Positions 6,584 through 12,836 of a stretch of 12,887 bases of DNA are shown piece after piece (position 1 is the stretch's first letter; each line of letters opens with the position of its first letter). The notes below the pieces were generated by a model. The model did not search any database and was not told where the DNA came from. It worked only from the letters and a program-made list of their open reading frames with translations. The DNA lies in assembly GCA_021160685.1 (NCBI GenBank), contig JAGHCC010000372.1, positions 1 through 12,887 on the forward strand, given 5' to 3'. A program made the translations under genes and the position numbers. This DNA comes from Desulfobulbaceae bacterium. GTDB taxonomy: Bacteria > Desulfobacterota > Desulfobulbia > Desulfobulbales > SURF-16.

Positions 6584-7771
6584 ATGCCCTTTCTGCTTTA
6601 CAGATACCTGATCACAGAGACCCTGGCACCTTTTTTTGCCAGTCTTCTCATCATGACCGGCGTCCTGTTTCTGGGGAAACTCATACCGATTCTCAACATT
6701 ATTTTCACGCTGGGCATCGGCTTTGCAGATTTTATCCGGCTGTCCGCCTATATCGCTCCGAATCTTTTCCTCTTTTCCATTCCCATGGCCAGCATGCTTG
6801 GAGTTATCCTCTGTTTTTCCAGACTTGTCAACGACAACGAGGCTTTGGCCCTGAAGGCCGGCGGCATCGGCCTGACCAAGATGCTTCCGCCGGTGATAAT
6901 TGTTGCCGTCTGCACATCACTGCTGACCGGCTATGCTTCCACCCAATTGATTCCGACCGGCACGATTGCCATGAAAAAACTTTTTCTCCAGCTTGCCAAG
7001 GAAAAAATTGATCGTGGTATGCAGGAAAAAAAATTCAGTGAGGGGATTAAGGACGTTGTGGTCTATATTGACCGGATTGACCCGGACACCAAAGAATGGA
7101 ATGGCGTTTATGTTTCCGACTCCAGGGACCGGGAACACCCGCTGACAATCATTGCCGGTAAAGGACATCTAGAGGCCAGGCTTGAGGAGATGATGCTTAT
7201 TCTGACTCTTGAAAACGGGTCCATTCATCGTACCAAGGATAAGACAACGCTTGCCATCCGTTTCCGGGAGTATTCGCTGGGTCTACCCCTGGAAAATCCG
7301 GAATCCGCCTCCGGCCGTTCTCTTGCCTCCATGGGTAAAAAATCATTGGGCCAGAGGGCATTGCTTGCCAGAGTTAAAGAGGTTGGCGCTGATTCGGAAA
7401 AGGGAATCAACTATCTCATTGAATTTCACAAGAGGCTTGTGCTGCCGGCCGGATCATTTATCCTCACCATCCTCGGTCTGCCCCTGGCTCTGCGCTCCCG
7501 GCCCGGACAGCGGCCCATCGGTCTGCCCCTGGGGCTCTTCCTGTTTATCTGTTTTTATGTTCTTCTCACCGCAGCAAAATCATTCAGCGAGGGCAATATT
7601 CTGCCGGTGGGACTTGTCATGTGGACACCGAACCTTCTCCTTGGCATCCTGACTATCTACATTCTCTGGTCTGCTAACAAAGAAAAAAACCTGGGACTGA
7701 TTGACTGGTTTCTGAAAACCATTCAGCTCCTTATCAGCCATCTGCCTTTTGTAGGCGGAGGCAGGTCATGA
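6584..7771 (+). CDS. lptF: LPS export permease LptF (YjgP/YjgQ family)
   Basis: A 395-residue inner-membrane subunit of the LptB2FG transporter, which extracts lipopolysaccharide from the inner membrane and passes it to LptC/LptA. The N-terminus (RYLITETLAPFFASLLIMTGVLF, split here for brevity at its core RYLITETLAPFF) and the coupling-helix region with NDNEALALKAGG (about 87-98) are characteristic; three helices precede a periplasmic beta-jellyroll segment (roughly 125-270) and three follow (from about 280, HKRLVLPAGSFILTILGLPL). Ends with a 4-bp overlap with lptG, so the two are translated together. The ATG at 6584 has no Shine-Dalgarno sequence but starts at the family's usual position. 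Confidence 0.92.
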   Translation: MPFLLYRYLITETLAPFFASLLIMTGVLFLGKLIPILNIIFTLGIGFADFIRLSAYIAPNLFLFSIPMASMLGVILCFSRLVNDNEALALKAGGIGLTKMLPPVIIVAVCTSLLTGYASTQLIPTGTIAMKKLFLQLAKEKIDRGMQEKKFSEGIKDVVVYIDRIDPDTKEWNGVYVSDSRDREHPLTIIAGKGHLEARLEEMMLILTLENGSIHRTKDKTTLAIRFREYSLGLPLENPESASGRSLASMGKKSLGQRALLARVKEVGADSEKGINYLIEFHKRLVLPAGSFILTILGLPLALRSRPGQRPIGLPLGLFLFICFYVLLTAAKSFSEGNILPVGLVMWTPNLLLGILTIYILWSANKEKNLGLIDWFLKTIQLLISHLPFVGGGRS

Positions 7772-8844
7772 AACTTCTTGACCGTTACACCATCAAGCAA
7801 TTTACGAAAAACTTCCTCCTGGTTTTCGGCTCACTGGTCTCCATTTACCTCCTGGTTGATTTTTTTGAGAAAATTGACAATTTTGTCGAGGCTCACAAAC
7901 CCATCGGTTTGGCCATCCGCTACTTTATTTTTAAAATTCCGCTTATCTATGATCAACTCATTCCGGTGTGTATCATGCTGGCCGGCATCCTCACCCTGGG
8001 GCTGATGAATCATAACAAAGAACTTCAGGCCCTCAAAGCAGGCGGCATTTCCCTTACAAGAATCGTCAAACCGCTGATCGGCATTGCCATGTTCTTTACT
8101 CTTATTTCCATTGGAGCGGCCCAGTGGCTGCTGCCATTGACCAACGCTGAAACAAACCGGATATGGTATAAAGAGGTCAAGCAGAAGATCAGCTCCGGCA
8201 TCGTTAGAAACGGTATTGTTTATTACAGGGGAATTGAGGGAATTTATTCTTTTACAAGACCGGATCCAACGACATACCTATTCACATCTTTCAGGTATGC
8301 TTCCTGGGATGACGACTACAGGCCACGTCTCCTCATTGCGGCGGAAACAGCGAACTGGGAAAACGGCAACTGGCTTCTTACGGATGGTCAACTCAGAAGA
8401 AAAATAGACAAAAATGCTGATATTGAACTGTTTCAATCCAAAACTATAAAGTTGCCGGATTCTCCGAAAAATTTCTTTGTGCCGACTTATCAGATCGAAG
8501 AACTCTCACTCTGGCAGCTGCTGACCAACTCTATCCATGACTGGAAAGAGGACAAACGGGAAAACTGGGTGGACCTGAACCGCAGGTTATCTTATATCTT
8601 TCTCGGGATTCCCCTGTTGCTTATCGGCATTCCCGTTGTCCTCCTGGTTAATCAAAACTGGGGGCGGGATCTGACAATGGCCGTTCCGATCAGCTGCGGC
8701 CTTGCCTTTGTGGCATGGGGAATATGGAGCGCCAACCAAGCCATGACCAATGCCGCTTATCTTAACCCGGTGCTGGCCTCCTGGCTCATCCATTTTATTG
8801 TTGCCTCCATCGGCATTTTCCTGATTAGACTGCAGGATCGGTAA
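7768..8844 (+). CDS. lptG: LPS export permease LptG (YjgP/YjgQ family)
   Basis: A 358-residue partner of LptF in the LptB2FG complex. It begins MKLLDRYTIKQFTKNFLLVF, very like other LptG starts, and has the same plan as LptF: three helices, including NKELQALKAGG (about 89-99) in the coupling region, a periplasmic beta domain (about 125-265), then three C-terminal helices (SYIFLGIPLLLIGIPVVLLV onward). ATG overlaps the lptF stop (ATGA) and GGAGG lies 6 nt upstream inside lptF. Which of the pair is F or G rests on order and length; membership of the pair is secure. Confidence 0.92.
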   Translation: MKLLDRYTIKQFTKNFLLVFGSLVSIYLLVDFFEKIDNFVEAHKPIGLAIRYFIFKIPLIYDQLIPVCIMLAGILTLGLMNHNKELQALKAGGISLTRIVKPLIGIAMFFTLISIGAAQWLLPLTNAETNRIWYKEVKQKISSGIVRNGIVYYRGIEGIYSFTRPDPTTYLFTSFRYASWDDDYRPRLLIAAETANWENGNWLLTDGQLRRKIDKNADIELFQSKTIKLPDSPKNFFVPTYQIEELSLWQLLTNSIHDWKEDKRENWVDLNRRLSYIFLGIPLLLIGIPVVLLVNQNWGRDLTMAVPISCGLAFVAWGIWSANQAMTNAAYLNPVLASWLIHFIVASIGIFLIRLQDR

Positions 8845-8862
8845 GAATAGCCAAGAACATAA

Positions 8863-8875
8863 TGCCCTTCGGGCA
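8863..8875 (+). terminator. Short hairpin after lptG, possible weak terminator
   Basis: TGCCC-TTC-GGGCA gives a 5-bp stem 19 bp after the lptG stop, followed by AAAATAATTA rather than a T tract. It would be only a weak intrinsic terminator on the plus strand. Confidence 0.3.
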
Positions 8876-8880
8876 AAATA

Positions 8881-8977
8881 ATTACGAATTATGAATGACG
8901 AATTACGAATGGAGGTACTTAATCTAATCAGACATTTCCTTCAATTTGTAATTGTTAATTCGTAATTTCTAATTAGC
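8881..8977. repeat. Two facing heptameric tandem repeat tracts
   Basis: First tract: ATTACGA, ATTATGA, ATGACGA, ATTACGA (8881-8908). Second tract: AATTTGT, AATTGTT, AATTCGT, AATTTCT, AATTAGC (8943-8977), in which the unit is the reverse complement type. As a result AATTACGAATTA (8880-8891) and TAATTCGTAATT (8956-8967) form a perfect 12-bp inverted repeat with 64 bases between. This accounts for most of the 209-bp gap 8845-9053; nothing else is evident there except the short hairpin after lptG. Confidence 0.65.
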
Positions 8978-9053
8978 AGCTTGAGAACAAGCAATTAACC
9001 AAGAATAATTCTTACAGAAACTTTGTTTTTCCGATACATAGATATATGATCTA

Positions 9054-9827
9054 ATGAAACAGGAACCAAAAGTCAGGAATCAGGGGACAGAAACCAAGGC
9101 GGGTATTGTCGGCATGCCGCCCCTGGCCGTGATCCGTAAACTCAATGAAGAACGGGCCACAATCTTTGATCTTGATGAACCTATTGTCAAAAAAAACATG
9201 GAGGACGCCCTGCCCTTTCTGCCAAGGGTTTACTGCGCGGTGTTACGCACCGTTGTTCTCAATGCCATGAATCTTGATCTCGATCTCATCTATATTGACG
9301 TGGGAGCGGGAAAATGCGACTCCGCCCTCCATGTGGCCGCAGTTTTGCGCCATTATCTTGATATCCCTGTAATTGAAACAAGAAACAGCGACACCCATCC
9401 CTTTGGCACGGTCGTCTGCCGCAGCAAAATGGATCTGCTGAAAAAAATGGAACTGATCACAGGAGGAGTTACTAAAACGAAACCGCCAAACAGCACCCTG
9501 CCTGCCTGCATCCCCACCGCCGGCTTCTGGGGCGTGCCGCCGAGGGATTTCTCGCTGCTTACGGTTTTCCCGAAAACTACCCACATCTATGGCTGGACCC
9601 GCTGTATGGAGAACAAGACACCGGCAGATATTAAGCTTGAATCCCATTATAATTCCGACATTCCAACCGTCTTTTTTGCTCAGTCCTTCTGCGCCAAAAC
9701 AGCCTTGGCCAAACTCCTGGCTGACAAGCATCCCCACGGACTTTTCGTCGATGCCGATGTGACTGCCGGCAGCAGCGCCAAAGCAAAGATCCAGGCATTT
9801 CTGGAACTTTCCGGAGTTTCGGTGTGA
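9054..9827 (+). CDS. Unrecognised Cys-containing protein paired with an ASKHA activase
   Basis: A 257-residue soluble protein whose family I do not recognise. Visible features: an alpha/beta-looking stretch LDLIYIDVGAGKCDSALHVA (75-94), the segment DIPVIETRNSDTHPFG, and six cysteines (61, 88, 122, 152, 184, 213). The last three lie in PACIPTAGFWG, GWTRCMENKTP and FAQSFCAKTA, a spacing that could bind a metal cluster. The C-terminus (SSAKAKIQAFLELSGV) is faintly reminiscent of the end of HgdB-type dehydratase subunits, but I would not assign it. The start is uncertain: residues 3-15 are encoded by a heptameric repeat and no ribosome-binding site is seen; ATG 9114 (M21) is an alternative. The stop overlaps the next gene by 4 bp, so the two products very likely work together. 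Confidence 0.8.
   Translation: MKQEPKVRNQGTETKAGIVGMPPLAVIRKLNEERATIFDLDEPIVKKNMEDALPFLPRVYCAVLRTVVLNAMNLDLDLIYIDVGAGKCDSALHVAAVLRHYLDIPVIETRNSDTHPFGTVVCRSKMDLLKKMELITGGVTKTKPPNSTLPACIPTAGFWGVPPRDFSLLTVFPKTTHIYGWTRCMENKTPADIKLESHYNSDIPTVFFAQSFCAKTALAKLLADKHPHGLFVDADVTAGSSAKAKIQAFLELSGVSV
9061..9095. repeat. Heptameric repeat inside the 5' end of the 9054 gene
   Basis: Degenerate 7-base units AGGAACC, AAAAGTC, AGGAATC, AGGGGAC, AGAAACC follow one another; AGTCAGG within it (9071-9077) is the reverse complement of the unit before lptF (6558-6578). Its presence inside the apparent coding region argues that the true start may be downstream, at ATG 9114. Confidence 0.5.
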
Positions 9828-10486
9828 TCCTGGCTGATTTCGGCACATCCTACTGCAAACTTCAGGATCTCGAGCAGCCTGGAGAAGAGCCTCGCATTAT
9901 TCCGACCAGCAAGATTGACCGCAAAATGAGAGTCACTCTTGCCACCGGGCATAACGGCAGACGGTTCACGGATCATTACGTCAATGAACTGACAGCGCTG
10001 GCCAGAGGTGGAGAATCGTTGATCGGAAAAGAGAGCTATGTCCTCCTCGACTGTGGCAGCCGGGATATTAAATTTATCCAGTATGAGAAAGGAAAACTCA
10101 AAGACATGGGCTGGAACACCGAGTGCGGCGCCTCAATGGGGTTTACCATTGAATTGCTTGAGCGCTACTATGAGCTGGATTACAACAAAATGGAGGTTCC
10201 GGATCGAACCTTTTCCATCACCTGCGGCGTGCTGGGCATGAGTCATATCTTTGATTCGATCACGACCGGAGTGTCCGAAAGCGAGGCAGTGGCAAGCTTT
10301 GTCAAGGGAATCGCCCTGAATGCCTATCGTTTTGCCGGATCCCCTGAGACCCTTTTTCTGTCTGGAGGGTTATGCGCGAATACCCTCTTTGTCCGAAGTT
10401 TTCCCTGCAAGGTAATCACGCTGGGCCGCTTTGTCCTGCTCAAGGGACTTGCAGAAACGGCAAGGCAAAAAGGGATTAAGGCGTAA
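9824..10486 (+). CDS. ASKHA-family activase, HgdC/BcrA/BadF-like
   Basis: A 220-residue ATPase of the type that activates 2-hydroxyacyl-CoA dehydratases and benzoyl-CoA reductases by ATP-driven electron transfer. Seen: phosphate-1-like ADFGTSYCK at the N-terminus, ATGHNGRR (40-47) in the place of TGYGR, VNELTALARGG, then DCGSRDIK (76-83) in the place of the family's DIGGQDSK. C101 (NTECGASMG, compare CAAGTG) and C134 (SITCGVLG) match the two cysteines that hold the intersubunit [4Fe-4S] cluster in HgdC. LSGGLCAN (179-186) is the adenosine motif. It is about 40 residues shorter than HgdC (about 260). GTG 9824 overlaps the upstream stop, with GGAG 7 nt before it. The likely client is the overlapping upstream gene product. 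Confidence 0.85.
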   Translation: MILADFGTSYCKLQDLEQPGEEPRIIPTSKIDRKMRVTLATGHNGRRFTDHYVNELTALARGGESLIGKESYVLLDCGSRDIKFIQYEKGKLKDMGWNTECGASMGFTIELLERYYELDYNKMEVPDRTFSITCGVLGMSHIFDSITTGVSESEAVASFVKGIALNAYRFAGSPETLFLSGGLCANTLFVRSFPCKVITLGRFVLLKGLAETARQKGIKA

Positions 10487-10512
10487 GGCTAAAGGCGTAA
10501 GGCGGAAGGTTA
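10478..10512. repeat. Heptameric tandem repeat after the activase gene
   Basis: Five 7-base units in register: AAGGCGT, AAGGCTA, AAGGCGT, AAGGCGG, AAGGTTA. The first unit includes the last two sense codons and the stop of the activase gene, and the last lies just before the ribosome-binding site of the next gene. Confidence 0.65.
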
Positions 10513-10521
10513 GGGAATAAA

Positions 10522-10710
10522 GTGAAGCAACAGCAGGGAAAAAAAACGAACTGCCATCATTGTGAGCATTTCTATATCACCCATGAGCCGACCCATCCCT
10601 ATGGCTGCCGGGCCATGAACTTCAAATCCAGGCAGTCTCCAGCCCTTGTGGTGTTCAGTCATTCCGGGCTGGAGTGTCAGCTTTTTAGCCCGAAGAAAAA
10701 ACGTTCTTAA
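10522..10710 (+). CDS. Small Cys-rich conserved-looking protein
   Basis: A 62-residue protein with CHHCEHF (C11, C14), GCRAMNFKSR (C29) and GLECQLF (C52). Four cysteines in a C-x2-C ... C ... C arrangement suggest a structural zinc or iron site. It starts with GTG and has AGGG 6 nt upstream. It follows the activase by 35 bp on the same strand and is probably co-transcribed. Its TAA overlaps the stop of the convergent PilZ gene in the shared TTAA (10707-10710). I recognise the general look of a widespread small protein of unknown role but no function. Confidence 0.75.
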   Translation: MKQQQGKKTNCHHCEHFYITHEPTHPYGCRAMNFKSRQSPALVVFSHSGLECQLFSPKKKRS

Positions 10711-11045
10711 CCGACTTTTTCTTTTTCCTCTGCAAGAAAAAGCTCAAACTCGTCGTCAAAGCCAATGGCCATTCCCTGATCGCTGACGCGTATTACCCGA
10801 CCGGAAACACTGAACTCTGCCCTTTTTCCCTCCATATTCTCCAGAGCGTCAAGAGGAAGAACCATGTTGACCACAACCGGAGTGTCCAGAGGAAACGGGC
10901 GGTCTGTCTTGCAGAAAACACCTCTACCGCTAATATTACCCGCCTCAAATTCAACAATATCATCATTGCCGTCCTGGGCCGCCACCATAACCCGGCATGT
11001 CAAATTCATGGACAATCTGTGTAATGCCCTTTTTTCACTAACCAC
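10707..11045 (-). CDS. PilZ-domain protein
   Basis: A 112-residue cytoplasmic protein that is essentially a single PilZ domain, the c-di-GMP-binding beta barrel. Both signature elements are present: RALHR (6-10) as the RxxxR motif and NISGRG (37-42) as the (D/N)xSxxG motif, followed by GVFCKTDRPFPLDTPV and a C-terminal GMAIGFDDEF strand. The GTG start has AAGGAG 5 nt upstream. It is the third gene of a minus-strand operon, 12 bp after the secreted protein gene, with the same 12-bp spacing between the first two. It likely couples c-di-GMP level to whatever the membrane regulator controls. Confidence 0.88.
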   Translation of the reverse strand: MVSEKRALHRLSMNLTCRVMVAAQDGNDDIVEFEAGNISGRGVFCKTDRPFPLDTPVVVNMVLPLDALENMEGKRAEFSVSGRVIRVSDQGMAIGFDDEFELFLAEEKEKVG

Positions 11046-11057
11046 GGTTTCTCCTTA

Positions 11058-11444
11058 TTACGAATGAATCTCCATGGTTTCCATGCTGCCGCTTTCCGGA
11101 TTCCGGTAACGGAGTTCTCCCTTGATTGTGCCCTTGTCAACCGCTTTGTTCAACTCCATCATCACCGTCATGCTTCCGGGACGCACGTCTTTAAGAAGCC
11201 ACCTGGCCTGGCCGCGCTCCTTATTATATTTTTTCATCTTCGGCCGGGACTTCAGAATTTCAACACCGGCAGGAAGATATTGCAGAATAATGATTGTCGG
11301 AGGCGGCGGAGAAGAAATATCGAGCTGTAATTCAATTTTACTGCCGCTTCCCTTAAGATATTTACAGGAAATCAGTCCCTCGGCAACCGCTGAAACCGGC
11401 AGCCAGACAAATGCAATCAGACTCAACAAAATCAATCTTTTCAT
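11058..11444 (-). CDS. Secreted protein with a beta-sandwich-like domain
   Basis: A 128-residue protein with a clear signal peptide (MKRLILLSLIAFVWLPVSAVA, cleavage near residue 21, no lipobox). The mature part is one predicted beta domain: LPAGVEILKSRP (57-68), RGQARWLL (77-84), VRPGSMTV, KGELRYRNP. The LPAG...G...W...PG pattern resembles immunoglobulin-like adhesin repeats. It aligns without gaps over 47 residues to the extracytoplasmic domain of the neighbouring XRE protein (13 identities by eye). ATG has AAGGAG just upstream; the gene starts 12 bp after the XRE gene stop. It is likely periplasmic or surface-exposed; its function is unknown. Confidence 0.82.
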   Translation of the reverse strand: MKRLILLSLIAFVWLPVSAVAEGLISCKYLKGSGSKIELQLDISSPPPPTIIILQYLPAGVEILKSRPKMKKYNKERGQARWLLKDVRPGSMTVMMELNKAVDKGTIKGELRYRNPESGSMETMEIHS

Positions 11445-11456
11445 TATCTCTCCTTA

Positions 11457-12401
11457 TCACGGCAGAATGATAAAGTTACCGCTGTCACTGTCATAACGGT
11501 ATCCCGATCCCAGCCACATTTCTTCAACCTGGTCAATATCCAGCCCCAGACCGGAAATATCACTGAATTCATCATACACCGTCAAAATTTCTTCATCACT
11601 TATGCGGCCGTCGCCATCGGTATCGGCCCAGTGAAACGGCGCAATTTTCAATTTATCATTACCATGAACCGATTTCGTCTGCTGTCCCTTGCGGCGCAGA
11701 GTAATTGAACCTGTAAAACGAACCGTCTCCTGATCGACCTCAGGAGAAAAACGGGCCATGTAAGCAAACATCTTTTTTCTGCTGATTTTCTGAATCCATT
11801 TCAATTCACCTGATTTCACGTCCTGGTCCGAAAATGACGGGACTGATGTCAATACCATCACCCCCTGGGGAACCGTCTCCTTCAAGATCAGGGAAAGCGC
11901 ATCATCCGAACCACCGCTATCCACGTGAATAACCACGGGAAAGGGTAGATCGCGCGGAGAATGGGCAGGGAGAATGCGATGGGCGCGGACATGGACTGTT
12001 TTCGGGGCGGGCCTCATCCACCAGGCAACAAGCCCGGCCAGAATAAGAACAAAAACGACAAGGAAAAGAGGGGGAAAACGTGGCTTTGCCGGCACAGGAT
12101 CAGGCGTCGGCGGTTGAGCCTGTGGCTGTATTTTTTCCGGCTCTAATTGAGTTTCCTGTTCTTCTTCCTCTTTTTCCAGAATCTCTTCAAGATCAACCTC
12201 CAGGGCGACGGCGAGTTTGATTCCATTTTCTTTTTTTATCGTAGGATAACGCTTGTTTTCCCAACGGGAAATCGTGTCCGTGGTCACCTCAACGCTGGTG
12301 GCAAGAAAAAGCTGGGTCAGCCCCTTCTCTTCGCGAAGCTGACGAACTTTTCCCCCATCAATTTTGACCATGGGGGTGCCTATAAAAGAATTGTTACCCA
12401 T
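11457..12401 (-). CDS. Membrane-anchored XRE regulator with extracytoplasmic EF-hand
   Basis: A 314-residue protein. Domains in order: XRE-type helix-turn-helix (about 18-74, GKVRQLREEKGLTQ ... TISRWENKRYPTI), an acidic and proline-rich linker (75-108), one transmembrane helix (about 110-129, LFLVVFVLILAGLVAWWM), a beta domain (about 135-245, with VPQGVMVLTSVP and SGELKW), then a canonical calcium-binding EF-hand loop D260-T-D262-G-D264-G-R-I-S-D-E-E271 and a short C-terminal tail. The layout recalls RodZ (HTH, helix, periplasmic domain), but the HTH is an ordinary XRE one and the EF-hand is unlike RodZ. First gene of the operon with the secreted and PilZ proteins. ATG 12401 has weak ribosome-binding context; ATG 12371 (M11) is an alternative. 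Confidence 0.85.
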   Translation of the reverse strand: MGNNSFIGTPMVKIDGGKVRQLREEKGLTQLFLATSVEVTTDTISRWENKRYPTIKKENGIKLAVALEVDLEEILEKEEEEQETQLEPEKIQPQAQPPTPDPVPAKPRFPPLFLVVFVLILAGLVAWWMRPAPKTVHVRAHRILPAHSPRDLPFPVVIHVDSGGSDDALSLILKETVPQGVMVLTSVPSFSDQDVKSGELKWIQKISRKKMFAYMARFSPEVDQETVRFTGSITLRRKGQQTKSVHGNDKLKIAPFHWADTDGDGRISDEEILTVYDEFSDISGLGLDIDQVEEMWLGSGYRYDSDSGNFIILP

Positions 12402-12458
12402 TTATTTTTTATTTCATCCTTCTGCCGTTCATCAATTCAGTCAGCCTTTACCGCAAGC

Positions 12459-12486
12459 ATCATACCAACTCTCCCCATTTCAGCAA
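12459..12486 (-). promoter_or_regulatory. Candidate promoter of the XRE/secreted/PilZ operon
   Basis: On the minus strand TTGCTG (12481-12486), a 16-base spacer, then TATGAT (12459-12464). The -10 matches five of six consensus bases. Transcription would begin about 50 bp before the XRE start codon. Confidence 0.45.
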
Positions 12487-12584
12487 AAGTTTTATCCATT
12501 TTTTAACCCAAAAAATTGACATCTGCCAGCAAAAGAACCCCGTATCGCCCAAAATAACCTGTTGAAATCATTAGATGACGCCCC

Positions 12585-12622
12585 GACATCGGGTCATATC
12601 AGGCCGCGTATGGCCCGATGTC
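12585..12622. repeat. Strong 14-bp stem hairpin in the intergenic region
   Basis: GACATCGGGTCATA (12585-12598) and TATGGCCCGATGTC (12609-12622) pair at 13 of 14 positions around a 10-base loop. On either strand no T tract follows the stem closely, so an intrinsic terminator is doubtful. It could be an operator, a REP-like repeat or part of a structured RNA. Apart from this and the operon promoter, nothing is evident in 12402-12669. Confidence 0.6.
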
Positions 12623-12669
12623 CTCTATTTGTTATTGATTTTCTGCCGTAAGGTATTGGCAAAAGGAAG

Positions 12670-12777
12670 GTAACTGTTCAGGAGCACCCCATCTTGTCCC
12701 ATTTTGGCCTTCTCGAATAACACAAGTATGCTTCGAAGTCCCAAATGAACCAATATGGAGCACTCCTGAACAGTTAC
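12670..12777. mobile_element. Element C: left end of a third element of the same family
   Basis: GTAACTGTTCAGGAG (12670-12684) is perfectly inverted at 12763-12777, and the next 12 positions pair at 8 of 12, giving a 108-bp segment that folds almost end to end. Its outer end shares GTAA-n2-GTTCA-n2-AGCACC-n-CATCTT with element A, and its inner repeat shares AGTGCTCCA with element B. Flanks AAAGGAAG and AAAAAAAG match at 6 of 8 positions, so it could be a complete 108-bp element. However, in A and B the equivalent repeat is internal, and after 12777 the sequence AG-n-TTAAT recurs at the same offset as in B. I favour the left end of a longer element that continues past the window. Confidence 0.6.
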
Positions 12778-12836
12778 AAAAAAAGATTAATGGAGCGTTA
12801 GCCTCCACACATGAAACCTGAACGAAGGAGACCAAG

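Noticed and set aside
8881..8977. CRISPR-like array
   Set aside because: The repeats are 7 bases, contiguous and degenerate, with no spacers, and no cas gene is near.
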